Source of the DNA: Thermoanaerobaculum sp.
GTDB lineage: Bacteria; Acidobacteriota; Thermoanaerobaculia; Multivoradales; UBA5704
Reading direction: 5' to 3'
NCBI GenBank assembly: GCA_021154885.1
Contig: JAJKHS010000133.1
Span: 1-64,000, forward strand
DNA: 64,000 bases
Position 1 is the first letter of the stretch, and each line of letters begins with the position of its first letter. A model generated the notes under the pieces. The model was not told the origin of the DNA and searched no databases. It saw nothing but the letters and a program-made list of their open reading frames with translations. Shown piece by piece: positions 54,060 to 63,668 of the stretch. The position numbers and the translations under genes were made by a program.

Positions 54060-54952
54060 GCCTCGTCTCCCAGGGTTTGCCAGAGGTGGAAGGTGGCCCA
54101 GCTCCGGTAGGGAGCGAAGGGCTTCATGAGCTCCCGCGTCACGGCGGCGTCCGGCCGCTCGGAGAGGGAGAAGAATTTCGCGAGGCCGCGCACCAGGCCG
54201 GAGTCGCCCACCGGCACGCAGTCCTCGAAGCCGAAGGCGCGCATCATCACGTAGTGGGCGGACCAGGGTCCGAGGCCGCGCACGGCGAGGAGCGCGGCCT
54301 CCACCTCGGCGGCCGGAGCCGTGGCCAGCCGGTCGAGGTCCAGCTCGCCCGCGACGATCCGCCGGGCGACGCCGATCAGGTACTCCGCCTTGCGCCGCGA
54401 GAACTGGAACCGGGCCAGCTCCTCGACCTCCAGATTGGCCACCGCCTCGGCACGGGGTGGAGCGAAGAGCCCGCCTGGAGCGGGGACGCCGGCCCGTTCC
54501 ACCAGCCGGCGGCGGAGGGTGAAGGCGAAGGCGAGGTTGATCTGCTGACCGAGGATCGCCCAGGTCAGGCCGTCGAAGGGATCGGGCGTCTGGAGGATGC
54601 GCCAGCCGCGCCGGCCACCGATCAGCGGCGCCAGCTCGGGGGAGGCCGAGACCTGGCGCTCGAAAGGGGCGGGATCGCGGTTGAGCCCCAGGAGGCGCCA
54701 GAGCTGATCGCGGGCCTGAATCCCGGCGTCGACCAGCGGCGCGCGGGCTTCGAGGGTGGCGCGGGCGCGCTTCGGCTTGAGATCGACCCGCAGGAGAGCC
54801 GGCACGCCGCCGATCCAGAGGCCGATCGCGAAGCTCGTCCCGTCGACCCGCGCCGTCAGGCTGTTGGGATCCCGGCCCAGATAGCCAAGGACCCGCGCGG
54901 CCGGATAGGCGGGCGGGAGGGCGAGATCGAAGGAGAGGGGCGCGGCGTGCAT
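54056..54952 (-). CDS. alkA: DNA-3-methyladenine glycosylase II
   Basis: 298 residues. It excises alkylated bases. The N-terminal TBP-like domain (about 1-115) is followed by DPFDGLTWAILGQQINLAFA, a HhH-GPD hallmark, and by the hairpin LLAVRGLGPWSAHYVMMRA with the catalytic aspartate in CVPVGDSGL. WATFHLWQTLGD near the end is standard for the family. It is the first gene of the operon with ogt. The AraC-type Ada regulator is not present nearby. The start, ATG 54950-54952, is followed by a good beta-strand beginning. Confidence 0.93.
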   Translation of the reverse strand: MHAAPLSFDLALPPAYPAARVLGYLGRDPNSLTARVDGTSFAIGLWIGGVPALLRVDLKPKRARATLEARAPLVDAGIQARDQLWRLLGLNRDPAPFERQVSASPELAPLIGGRRGWRILQTPDPFDGLTWAILGQQINLAFAFTLRRRLVERAGVPAPGGLFAPPRAEAVANLEVEELARFQFSRRKAEYLIGVARRIVAGELDLDRLATAPAAEVEAALLAVRGLGPWSAHYVMMRAFGFEDCVPVGDSGLVRGLAKFFSLSERPDAAVTRELMKPFAPYRSWATFHLWQTLGDEA

Positions 54953-55061
54953 GACGGGAATATAGCGGAGGGGTCCTCCCCCGATCTACCCGTTTTTTGC
55001 CTGGAAACCAAGCCCTGCAGCTTTGGGCGCGACCCGCCCTGCACGTCGAAATCGTCTCGGT

Positions 55062-55067
55062 TACAAT
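55062..55067 (+). promoter_or_regulatory. -10 box (TACAAT) of the RNase D gene
   Basis: GTTACAAT ends 8 nt before ATG 55076 without an intervening Shine-Dalgarno site, matching the arrangement upstream of the methylmalonyl-CoA mutase gene. Confidence 0.5.
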
Positions 55068-55075
55068 CCCCGCCC

Positions 55076-56254
55076 ATGACGGCCGACCCCAGGGCGTACC
55101 TCCCGATCGACACTGATGAAGGCTTGGCCGCGGCCGCGCGGTCGTGGGCCGAGGCGCCGCTCCTGGGCCTCGACACCGAGTTCATCCGCACCAACACGTT
55201 CTACCACCGCCTGGGGCTCATCCAGGTCTCGGACGGCCGCACCTCCTGGCTGGTCGATCCCCTGGCGGCGCGCGACCTCTCGCCCCTGGCCGGGGTCTTC
55301 CGCTCGCCGGGGATCAAGATCCTGCACTCGGCGAGCGAGGACATGGAGGTCTTCTACCGCGCTCTCGGCGTGCTGCCTGAGCCGCTCTTCGACACCCAGA
55401 TTGCGGGTGCCTTGGCCGGGGCTGGCGCGTTCCTCAGCTATCAGAAGCTTGTGGCCGCTTACCTGGGGGTCGAGCTGGCCAAGGAGGAGACCCGCACGGA
55501 CTGGCTGGCCCGCCCCCTCTCCGCCGCCCAGCTCGCCTACGCCGCCGAGGACGTGGCCTGGCTGATCCCTCTCTACGACAGGATCACGGCCGAGCTGGGA
55601 GAGCTCGGTCGCCTGTCCTGGGCTTTCGAGGACTCCGCGGCCCTACTGGACACCTCCCGTTTCGACGAGGACTCCGCGGCGGCCTACCTGCGGGTCAAAG
55701 GGGCCGGACGGCTCGATTGCCGGCAGCTCGCCGCCCTCCAGTCCCTGGCGGCCTGGCGGGATCGCGAGGCCCGGCGTCGCGACCTGCCGCGCAGCTTCGT
55801 GGTGAAGGACGACCTGCTCCTGGCTCTCGCCACCCGGCGGCCGAAGCACGCCCGGGACCTCCAGCGGCTGCCGTCCTGCGACGTCCGGCAGGCGGCGCGC
55901 GACGGCGACGTCTGGCTCCAGCTCCTGGAGGAGGCCGCGGCCCGGCCGGAGGAGGAGCTTCCTCCCCGCATCACCGGCAAGCCGCCATCGCCCGCCGTGC
56001 GCGACCTGGAGAACCGGCTGCGGGACCGGGTGCGGGAGAAGGCCGCGGCCTTGAACGTCCCGCCCGAGGTCCTGGCGCCCCGCCGCACCCTGGACGCCCT
56101 GCTGCGGCTGACGGTGGGGAAGCCCGATCCGCGGCTCCCCCGCGAGCTCCAGGGCTGGCGGCGGGAGGTGATCGGCGAGGACCTCCTGCGCGAGGCCCTC
56201 GCCGTGACGGCTTCAGAAGGCGAGCGTGTCGCCCGTGCTGGCGAAGCGCCCTGA
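55076..56254 (+). CDS. rnd: ribonuclease D
   Basis: 392 residues. The DEDDy exonuclease domain (about 1-190) has Exo I GLDTEFIRTNTFY, Exo II HSASEDMEVFYRAL and Exo III YAAEDVAWLIPLYDRI with its tyrosine. An HRDC domain follows (about 210-285: LAALQSLAAWRDREARRRD, FVVKDDLLLALATRRP) and a C-terminal second HRDC-like region. It trims the 3' ends of tRNA and other stable RNAs. The start at 55076 fits a leaderless message. The last 14 codons overlap, antisense, the end of the convergent exoprotein gene. Confidence 0.95.
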   Translation: MTADPRAYLPIDTDEGLAAAARSWAEAPLLGLDTEFIRTNTFYHRLGLIQVSDGRTSWLVDPLAARDLSPLAGVFRSPGIKILHSASEDMEVFYRALGVLPEPLFDTQIAGALAGAGAFLSYQKLVAAYLGVELAKEETRTDWLARPLSAAQLAYAAEDVAWLIPLYDRITAELGELGRLSWAFEDSAALLDTSRFDEDSAAAYLRVKGAGRLDCRQLAALQSLAAWRDREARRRDLPRSFVVKDDLLLALATRRPKHARDLQRLPSCDVRQAARDGDVWLQLLEEAAARPEEELPPRITGKPPSPAVRDLENRLRDRVREKAAALNVPPEVLAPRRTLDALLRLTVGKPDPRLPRELQGWRREVIGEDLLREALAVTASEGERVARAGEAP

Positions 56255-59200
56255 AGGGTTCTGATAGACCTTCACGTGGCCGGTCGTCGTGTCGGTCACC
56301 GTGAGCGTGTACTCGACGTTCGACAGGGCGCCGTAAAAGACCCAGAAATGGCCGTTCACCGTCGTGCCGTCCAGCACCTTGAGGACGGCCTCGACGTTGG
56401 CGGGATCGAAGAACCAGAAGTAGCCGGTGTCGCCGGTGAGCCCCACGGCCGTGCCCGCGCCGGTGCGGCCGGAGAAGTCCTTCCACGCCGCCTGGACGGC
56501 GAAGCGGCCGCCGTTCAGGCACAGCCGGCCGGCGGCGGGCACGCAGGTGCCGGTGGCGGCAGCCGGGTCGGTGCGCTCCGTGACCCGCGGCGGCGGGCCG
56601 GGAGCGGCGATGGACTTGTGGTCATAGGCGCCCAGGGGCCCGAAGCCGTGGGTGTCGCCGACGCTGGCGAACTGCCCCTGGGGATTGAAGTAGCGGCGGG
56701 CGAGGCCGGTCTGCGTGTCGGTCACCGTCAGCGAGTACTCGACGTTGGAGAGGGCGCCGTAGAACACCCAGACGTGGTCGTTGAGGCTGCGGCCGTCCAG
56801 CACCTTGAGGATGGCCTCGACGTTGGCGGGGCCGAAGAACCAGAAGTAGCCGGTGTCGGCGGAGAGGGGCACGGCGGTGCCGGCGCCTTCGTTGCCGTCG
56901 AGGGTCTTCCAGTGCGCCTCGACGCGGAAGCGGCTGCCGTTGAGGCACAACGCGGTGGACGTGGGCTGGCAGGCGGCGCCGGACAGAGGCAAAGCCCACA
57001 GCTCGTTGCCGGTGATGCCGTCGTCGGCGCTGAAGAAGAGGAGGTCGCCGGCGACGGTGAAGCCCGCGGGATAGGAGGAGGCGCCTTCCGGCGCGATGTC
57101 CTGGACGAGGCGGGTGCCCGCCGGCGTGCCGTCCGTGCGCCACAGCTCGAAGCCGTGACCGTCGTCGGCGGCGGCGAAGTAGAGCTGCCCGGCCGCGGCG
57201 GTGAAGCTCGTCACGCCCGAGCCGGTGGGCCCTGAGAAGACGTCGCGCAGCAGGGCGGTGCCGCCCGGGGTGCCGTCGCTGCTCCACGGCTCGCGGCCGT
57301 GGACGCCGTCGTCGACTGCGAAGGCGAGATGGGAGCCGACGACGGCGAGTGCGAGAGCCGGAGGCTCGCCGGAGGGATCCAAGGTTGGCTGCTTCGGAAA
57401 CTGGTGGACCACGACGGTGCCGCCGGGGGTGCCGTCGCTGCGCCACAAGGCCCGCTGGCCGTCCGGCAGGCTGGCGAAGAAGTAGAGGTTGCCCTGGAAG
57501 GCGGTCAGCTCCTTGGGGAGGCCGGGCACGGCGTTGGGGCCGGGGAAATCGGTGAAAATGCTCGTTCCCGCGTTGGTGCCATCGCTTTTCCAAAGCTGAT
57601 AGTCGCCGTCGAAGTGGCTCAAAGCCACGAAATAGACCCTCGAACCGATCTGCGTGAATTCCGGGTCACGGTCGGTGCGAGCGAAACCGAAATCGTAGAC
57701 CAGCGTGGTCCCCGCCGGAGTGCCGTCCGTGCGCCAAACCTGGTTAAGCTCATGCGTTTCTGGGCCGGCCAGGAACCATAGCTCGGAGCCCGCAACCTTC
57801 AGAAAGTCGAGGAAGGCCGCGCCAGGAACGTCGACGGCTTTGCGCGTACCCTGGACGGTGCCGTCGCTCGTCCACAGCTCATGCCTGTCGAGAAGGAAAT
57901 AAAGCTGGCCTCCATACGACACCGTGGAGGTGATGAAGCGATGGTTGCTCCAGTTGTTCAGCTCCTGCGTCTGGCCGTCATCCTGGACGCGCCAGAGCTG
58001 ATTGCCGAAGGGATCGTCCCCCCGGATGAGAAAGACCTTCCCACCGCCTGTGACGAGCCGCGATGTCCTGGCGGGGTCAAAGATGAAGGGGGCCGGCGAC
58101 TTCTGGGTGGCAGCCTCTGTGCCATCGGTGCGCCATACGTATCGCAGGTTGCTCTGTTCGTCGGAGGCGGTGAAGAACACGTGGTTTCCCGCGGCCACGA
58201 TATCTGAGACCTCCGAGCCTTTGCCGGCTCTGTTGATGTCGACCACCAGTCGCGTGCCCTCCGGGGTGCCGTCGCTCGACCACAGCTCCTGATCGCTGTG
58301 CTCGGAGTCGCCACTGTTGCCGGTCCAGGCGCCGGCGAGAACCTTGCTTCCCAGGATTGCGACGGAGATCGGAAGGCCGAAGAAGGATTTGGTCTCGATA
58401 GCGGCGAACAGCCGGGTGCCTTGTGGTGTGCCGTCGCTTGTCCACAGCGTCGAGCGGAGATCCCCGAGCCTGGAACCCTGGAAGAAAACTGCTCCCGGCA
58501 CGAGACCGAACTGATCCCCGCAGTCGGTGCACACTTGCGTGAGGAGCCTGGTCCCTTGGGGGGTACCGTCGGTGGCCCAGAGACCGGGGTCACTGAACCT
58601 CGGATAGGCGACAAAGACCAGCCTGCCGTTCAGCGGCTGGAGTCGCGTCTCCTGTCCGAATTCGCAATCGGAGCAGAGCGGAGCGGTGGACGAGACCGTG
58701 CCGAGGTTGGACCAGGGCTTGTAGCCGGTGATGCCGTCCGTGGCCCAGAAGATCAGCCGGTTGTCCAACTTTTCGAGCTGCCAGGAAAAGAGGCCGCCGT
58801 CGTGGATTTGATCGTCCCAGCCGAATGGGTTGTTGAAGCCGAAGTCGGTGATGCGGACGGTGCCGGCGGCAGTGCCGTCGCTGGCATAGACCTCCGCGCC
58901 GTGCGTGACGTCGTCGGCCACGAAGTAGACCTTGTCTCCCAGGGTCTTCAGGAAGTTGGTCTGCTGAAAGGGCTGCACCGCCTCGAAGCTCGTCAGGGCG
59001 AGCGTGCCCGCGGCCGTGCCGTCGCTCACCCAGAGCTCCTCGCCGGTCGCCGGGGCGGCGGCCGGGGCCAGGAAGAGCACCTTGCCCCCCAGGGCGGCCA
59101 GGTGGCGCGGGGAGCCGTTCGAGAACTGCTTGACCGGGGTGGTTCCCTCCGGCGTGCCGTCGCTCGTCCAGAGCTGCTGATAACTGGCGAAGAGCAGCCG

Positions 59201-59839
59201 GTTTCCCACCAGGGTGAGATCCGATGCGGAGCGGCCGTTCGGAAATTCGTGCAGCTCGGTCGTCCCCGCGGCCGTGCCGTCCGTCCGCCACACGCCGCAC
59301 TTCTCATGCGTGTTGTTGCAAGCCGCAAAGTACACAGCGTCAGAGGCGAGGACGACCGGCACCTGCGGGCCGTCGAAGGGGTCCGGGAATTGGGGCGTGA
59401 ACGTCAACAATACTTGATGGAGGGGGTCCGGCAGCAGAGGGAAGGTCCCTTCCCGGGTGCCATCCGAGCGCCAGAGATAGCCGAGCTCCTGATCGCCGGG
59501 GAAATCCGAGGGATGGAGGAAGGCGATGCCGAAGAGCAGGGAATGCGCCTCGCCGAGAGGCAGCGGCGCCGAGGAGCACGTGCCGGGACAGAAGTCGGCG
59601 AGCAGGCGCGTGCCGCTGCCGTTGCCGTCGGTGATCCAAAGCTCGCGGCCGGAGCTGGGCTCGCTGGCGGTGAAAACCACCTTGCCCTGGAAGCTCCAGA
59701 GCGAGTCAGGATTGGAGCCCGCGGGAACCTGGCTGCCGGGGGTGATGTCCTTCACCAGGTACGCGGTCTGCGCCGCGGCGGGCGGCGCCAGGGCGAGAGC
59801 CGCGAGGGCGAGGAGGACGCGGGCGGTGAGGTTCATCAT
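56213..59839 (-). CDS. secreted ELWxxDGT-repeat protein with paired C-terminal domain (downstream copy)
   Basis: 1208 residues. A signal peptide (ALAALALAPPAAAQ) is followed by about 16 ELWxxDGTxxGT-type motifs over residues 60-950, such as LWTSDGTPEGT and ELWVSDGTAAGT, probably forming one or more beta-propellers. The C terminus carries two copies of a domain of about 100 residues with CLNGxRFxVxxxWK, GYFWFFxxxNVE, KVLDG and WVFYGALSNVEY, ending FASxGDTxxF. It is a surface or extracellular protein of unknown ligand. Its start overlaps the stop of its paralogue by 4 bp, so the two are cotranscribed. Confidence 0.9.
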   Translation of the reverse strand: MMNLTARVLLALAALALAPPAAAQTAYLVKDITPGSQVPAGSNPDSLWSFQGKVVFTASEPSSGRELWITDGNGSGTRLLADFCPGTCSSAPLPLGEAHSLLFGIAFLHPSDFPGDQELGYLWRSDGTREGTFPLLPDPLHQVLLTFTPQFPDPFDGPQVPVVLASDAVYFAACNNTHEKCGVWRTDGTAAGTTELHEFPNGRSASDLTLVGNRLLFASYQQLWTSDGTPEGTTPVKQFSNGSPRHLAALGGKVLFLAPAAAPATGEELWVSDGTAAGTLALTSFEAVQPFQQTNFLKTLGDKVYFVADDVTHGAEVYASDGTAAGTVRITDFGFNNPFGWDDQIHDGGLFSWQLEKLDNRLIFWATDGITGYKPWSNLGTVSSTAPLCSDCEFGQETRLQPLNGRLVFVAYPRFSDPGLWATDGTPQGTRLLTQVCTDCGDQFGLVPGAVFFQGSRLGDLRSTLWTSDGTPQGTRLFAAIETKSFFGLPISVAILGSKVLAGAWTGNSGDSEHSDQELWSSDGTPEGTRLVVDINRAGKGSEVSDIVAAGNHVFFTASDEQSNLRYVWRTDGTEAATQKSPAPFIFDPARTSRLVTGGGKVFLIRGDDPFGNQLWRVQDDGQTQELNNWSNHRFITSTVSYGGQLYFLLDRHELWTSDGTVQGTRKAVDVPGAAFLDFLKVAGSELWFLAGPETHELNQVWRTDGTPAGTTLVYDFGFARTDRDPEFTQIGSRVYFVALSHFDGDYQLWKSDGTNAGTSIFTDFPGPNAVPGLPKELTAFQGNLYFFASLPDGQRALWRSDGTPGGTVVVHQFPKQPTLDPSGEPPALALAVVGSHLAFAVDDGVHGREPWSSDGTPGGTALLRDVFSGPTGSGVTSFTAAAGQLYFAAADDGHGFELWRTDGTPAGTRLVQDIAPEGASSYPAGFTVAGDLLFFSADDGITGNELWALPLSGAACQPTSTALCLNGSRFRVEAHWKTLDGNEGAGTAVPLSADTGYFWFFGPANVEAILKVLDGRSLNDHVWVFYGALSNVEYSLTVTDTQTGLARRYFNPQGQFASVGDTHGFGPLGAYDHKSIAAPGPPPRVTERTDPAAATGTCVPAAGRLCLNGGRFAVQAAWKDFSGRTGAGTAVGLTGDTGYFWFFDPANVEAVLKVLDGTTVNGHFWVFYGALSNVEYTLTVTDTTTGHVKVYQNPSGRFASTGDTLAF

Positions 59840-62800
59840 GGCTGGGCTCCTCCCGAAAAAGCCCCGACGTCGCCGACGCTGGCGAAGCGGCCCTTGGGGT
59901 TGGTGTAGGTCCTGACCGCGCCGGTCGTCGTATCAGTCACGGTGAGGTGGTATTCGACGTTGGACAGGGCGCCGTAGTAGACCCAGAAGTGGCCGTTGAC
60001 CGGCGTGCCGTCGAGCACCTTGAGGACGGCCTCGACGTTGGCGGGATCGAAGAACCAGAAGTACCCGGTGTCGCCGGTCAGAGAGACGGCCGTGCCCGTG
60101 CCGGTGTGGCCGGAGAAGTCCTGCCACGTCGCCTCGACGGCGAAGCGGCCGGCGTTCAAGCACAGCCGGCCGGCGGCGGGCACGCAGGTGCCGGTGGCCG
60201 CGGCGGCGTCGAGTCGCTCGGAGACGAAGGGCGCCGCCCCGCCGCCCGTGGCCGTCACCACGCTGGGCGCCGTGTCATGGGCGCCGAGGGGACCGAACCC
60301 CGCGGTGTCGCCGACGCTGGCGAAGGTCCCCGCAGGATTGAAGTACCGCCGGGCGAGGCCGGTCTGGGAATCGGTCACGGTCAGCGTGTACTCGACGTTG
60401 GAGAGCGCGCCGTAGAAGACCCAGTGGTGGCCGTTGAGCGAGGTGCCGTCGAGCACCTTGAGGATGCTCTCCACGTTGCTGGGAGCGAAGAACCAGAAGT
60501 AGCCGGTGTCGCCGGAGAGCGGCACGGCGGTGCCGGCGCCCGTGTGGCCGGCGAAGTCGCGCCAGGCGGCCGTGACCTGGAATCGGCCGCCGGAGAGGCA
60601 GAGGGCGGAGGCCGAGGGCTGGCAGGGTGGGCCGCTCAGGGGGAGCACCCAGAGCTCGTTGCCGGTGCTGCCGTCGTCGGCGGTGAAGAAGAGGCGGTCG
60701 CCCGCCGCGGTCAGCGCGCCGGGGTAGGAGGAGGCGCCTTCGGGCGCGATGTCCTGCACCAGGCGGGTGCCGGCGGCGGTGCCGTCGCTCTGCCACAGCT
60801 CGAAGCCGTGGACGCCGTCGTCGGCGGAGAAGAAGACCCGGCCGCCTGCCACCTGGAAGCCGTCGATGCCGGAGCCCCCGGAGCCCGGCGCGATGTCGCG
60901 CAGCAGGACGGTGCCGGCGGCGGTGCCGTCGCTGCGCCAGAGCTCGCGGCCGTGGACGCCGTCGTCGGCGACGAGGACGAGCCCCGAGGCCAGGGCCCGG
61001 AGATGGATCGGAGGAGGAGTCTCGGGGTATCTGACGCCCGGCACGAACTGCTTGAGCAGCACGGTACCGTCGGCCGTGCCGTCGCTGCGGAACAGCCCCC
61101 GATTGGGTGGCAGCTCGTCGGCGCTGTTGGCGATGAAGTAGATCGCGCCTTGGAAAGCGGTCAACTCGGCGACGTCCGGGCGGTCGGAGAAGATGCCGTG
61201 GGGCGGGTCGAGGTTGCGGACCAGGCTCGTTCCGGCCTGGGTGCCGTCGGTACGCCAGAGTTGCCCGTGATCCTGGTGGTCCGGCCCGACGAAGAAGACG
61301 GTGGCGCCCACGAGCGTGGGCTCGGGGTCTTCAAAAGAGAGATCCGGGCCAAAGCCGGCCACCTGCCGCGTATTGGCCTGGGTGCCATCGGTGCGCCAGA
61401 TCTCCTCGCCGTTGTTCGGCTGCGCCTGGAAGGCGGAGAACCAGATCTCTGAGCCCACGACCCGCGGATAGGAGATGAAGGTGAGGCTCGCCAGCAGGTC
61501 GACGACCTTGCCGGTCCCCTGCGCCGTGCCGTCGCTGCGCCAGATCTCGGAGGGCTGGGACTGGGCCGTCACGACGAAGTAGAGCCGGTCCGCCAGGACG
61601 ACGAGGTTGCCGATGAATTGACCCTTGGACATCTGGGTGATCTGCGCGATGCTGCCGTCGGGCGACATCCGCCAGAGCTGGTCGCGGTCGAACTGGCCGC
61701 GGACAAAGAGCATCGCTCCGCCGGCGCTGGCGCTCGACGGCCGGCCAGCGCCGCAGCCGACCAGCGGCCCGTGGTCCTCGATCGTGCTCCCGGCGGTGCC
61801 CTCGGAGTACCCGAACCGCCGGACGTTGACGTCGTCGCAGAGGCTGAAGAAGAGGTTGCGTCCCGCGGCGGTGAGGCCCTCGAAGGTGGTGGAGGCGTTG
61901 CCGCGAGCGACGTCGGTGACGAGGTGGGTGCCGGCGGGGGTGCCGTCGCTCGCCCAGAGCTCGGCACCATAGTCGTCGTCCGCGCCGGTGCCACCGTAGA
62001 AGACCGTCGAGCCGAGAGCGGCCATGCGCGGCGTGGTGAAAGAGGGCGAGGCGAAGAGCCGCGTGCCCGCGGCGGTGCCGTCGCTGCGCCACATCTCGGT
62101 TCGCCCCTGCCCGTGGACGGTGAAGAAACCCGAGCCGAGGACGAGCGTGGGCTCCAGGACGAAATTCTCGCAGCGGTTGGTGCACGCGGTATGCAGGAAG
62201 CTGGTGCCCTGGGGCGTGCCGTCCGTCGTCCAGACCTGAGCGGCTCCCTGCTGTGGCTCCACACCCGTGAATAGGAGATGGGAGCCCACCTTGACCAGGG
62301 CGGCCCGGGCGTTGGTGAACGAGCAGCCGGAGCAGAGGGGGGCCGTGGCGGCGCCCTGCGTCGACCAGGGCTGGAAGCCGTGGAGCCCGTCCGTGGCCCA
62401 GAAGACGAGCCGGTCGCCGAGCAGCTCGAGGTCCGTGTTGCGCAGACCGATCGGCTCTCCGGAGGAATCATCGCGGAATTGGAAGGGGTCGTGGAAGCCG
62501 ATGTCGGTCACCTGCCGGGTGCCCGCGGGCGTGCCGTCGGTGGCCCAGATCTCGGCACCGTGGAGCACGTCGTCGGCCACGAAGTAGACCTTGCCGCCCA
62601 TGGGCTTGAGCCAGAAGGTCTGCTGAAATGGCTCCGGCGCCGCGAAGCTGGTCAGCGCCCGGGTGCCTGCGGCCGTGCCGTCGCTCACCCACAGCTCCTG
62701 GCCGTCCGGCCCGCCGGCGATGAAGACGGCCCGGTCGCCCAGCGCCGCCATGAGGCTGGCCCCTTGGGGAAGGTCCGCGCCCGCCCGCGTGCCGCCCGGC

Positions 62801-63459
62801 GTGCCGTCCGAGACCCACAGAGCCCGGTCATGGAGGAAGAACAGGCGGCTGGCCGCAGCGGTGAGGCGGAAGGCCCCGCCGCTGGTCCCGAACCCGAAGG
62901 CCTCCACCACGCGGGTGCCCGCCGGCGTGCCGTCGCTGCGCCAGAGGCCGCAGCCCTGCTCGTGGTTGCAGCCGGAGAAGTAGAGGACGTCGCCCAGGAA
63001 GGCCGTCTGCACACCCAGGTCAAAACCGAAGTCCAGGATGGCGGGGTCGGCTGGGGAAGGAAGCAGGAAGGTCCCGTCCCGGGTGCCGTCCGAGCGCCAG
63101 AGCTGCACCAGCGGGTCGAACCCGGAACCGATCACGGTATAGCCGGCGACGGCCGTGGCGGTGGCGCCGAGAATCTGGGGAGAGGAATCGCAGCGGCCGG
63201 CGCAGAAGTCGGCCAGGAGGTGGGTGCCCCGGCCCTCGCCGTCGGAGACCCACAGCTCGCGACCGGAGCTGGGCTCGGTGGCGCTGAACAGGACCTTGCC
63301 GCGGAAGGCGAGCAGCTGCTCCGGCAGCGAATTCGGCGGCGAGGCCGCAGGCTTGGGGGAGAGGTCCGCCACCAGCGACGCGGTCTGCCCCTGGAGCGCC
63401 GCAGCAAAGGTGAACAGGCATGGAAGCACGAGGACCAGGACGACGAGGTGGTATCTCAT
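59836..63459 (-). CDS. secreted ELWxxDGT-repeat protein with paired C-terminal domain (upstream copy)
   Basis: 1207 residues, a tandem paralogue of the downstream gene with the same order of parts: signal peptide (VVLVLVLPCLFTFAAALQGQ), ELWxxDGT repeats, then two C-terminal GYFWFF...WVFYGALSNVEY domains (the second has WVYYGALSNVEY). Matching stretches such as FVADDVLHGAEIWATDGTPA versus FVADDVTHGAEVYASDGTAA show clear but old duplication. The start, ATG 63457-63459, was chosen because it directly precedes the signal peptide; GAGGG lies 9 nt upstream. It is the first gene of the pair and divergent from an XRE regulator. Confidence 0.9.
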   Translation of the reverse strand: MRYHLVVLVLVLPCLFTFAAALQGQTASLVADLSPKPAASPPNSLPEQLLAFRGKVLFSATEPSSGRELWVSDGEGRGTHLLADFCAGRCDSSPQILGATATAVAGYTVIGSGFDPLVQLWRSDGTRDGTFLLPSPADPAILDFGFDLGVQTAFLGDVLYFSGCNHEQGCGLWRSDGTPAGTRVVEAFGFGTSGGAFRLTAAASRLFFLHDRALWVSDGTPGGTRAGADLPQGASLMAALGDRAVFIAGGPDGQELWVSDGTAAGTRALTSFAAPEPFQQTFWLKPMGGKVYFVADDVLHGAEIWATDGTPAGTRQVTDIGFHDPFQFRDDSSGEPIGLRNTDLELLGDRLVFWATDGLHGFQPWSTQGAATAPLCSGCSFTNARAALVKVGSHLLFTGVEPQQGAAQVWTTDGTPQGTSFLHTACTNRCENFVLEPTLVLGSGFFTVHGQGRTEMWRSDGTAAGTRLFASPSFTTPRMAALGSTVFYGGTGADDDYGAELWASDGTPAGTHLVTDVARGNASTTFEGLTAAGRNLFFSLCDDVNVRRFGYSEGTAGSTIEDHGPLVGCGAGRPSSASAGGAMLFVRGQFDRDQLWRMSPDGSIAQITQMSKGQFIGNLVVLADRLYFVVTAQSQPSEIWRSDGTAQGTGKVVDLLASLTFISYPRVVGSEIWFSAFQAQPNNGEEIWRTDGTQANTRQVAGFGPDLSFEDPEPTLVGATVFFVGPDHQDHGQLWRTDGTQAGTSLVRNLDPPHGIFSDRPDVAELTAFQGAIYFIANSADELPPNRGLFRSDGTADGTVLLKQFVPGVRYPETPPPIHLRALASGLVLVADDGVHGRELWRSDGTAAGTVLLRDIAPGSGGSGIDGFQVAGGRVFFSADDGVHGFELWQSDGTAAGTRLVQDIAPEGASSYPGALTAAGDRLFFTADDGSTGNELWVLPLSGPPCQPSASALCLSGGRFQVTAAWRDFAGHTGAGTAVPLSGDTGYFWFFAPSNVESILKVLDGTSLNGHHWVFYGALSNVEYTLTVTDSQTGLARRYFNPAGTFASVGDTAGFGPLGAHDTAPSVVTATGGGAAPFVSERLDAAAATGTCVPAAGRLCLNAGRFAVEATWQDFSGHTGTGTAVSLTGDTGYFWFFDPANVEAVLKVLDGTPVNGHFWVYYGALSNVEYHLTVTDTTTGAVRTYTNPKGRFASVGDVGAFSGGAQP

Positions 63460-63634
63460 GGAAGACCCTCGAATCGACGGTTGCGCTCTCAACGAATCAG
63501 CTCGAAAGTATGGCAGACGATCTCTATCCATGATGCGTGATCGGCGGGGGAAATCCATTTCAGTTCCAGAGGGAAGCTCCGGGAATGATCGATGAATGTC
63601 AATGAATCTCTTTGCCGGTATTGTCTCCTCCTAT

Positions 63635-63662
63635 TTGGCGGAATGCTTGATTGCGTTACACT
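63635..63662 (+). promoter_or_regulatory. promoter of the XRE regulator gene
   Basis: TTGGCG (63635-63640), 16 bp, TACACT (63657-63662) end 6 nt before ATG 63669, again with no Shine-Dalgarno sequence. On the other strand, TTGACA at about 63591-63596 may be the -35 of the exoprotein operon, but its -10 is poor. Confidence 0.4.
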
Positions 63663-63668
63663 GATGTG

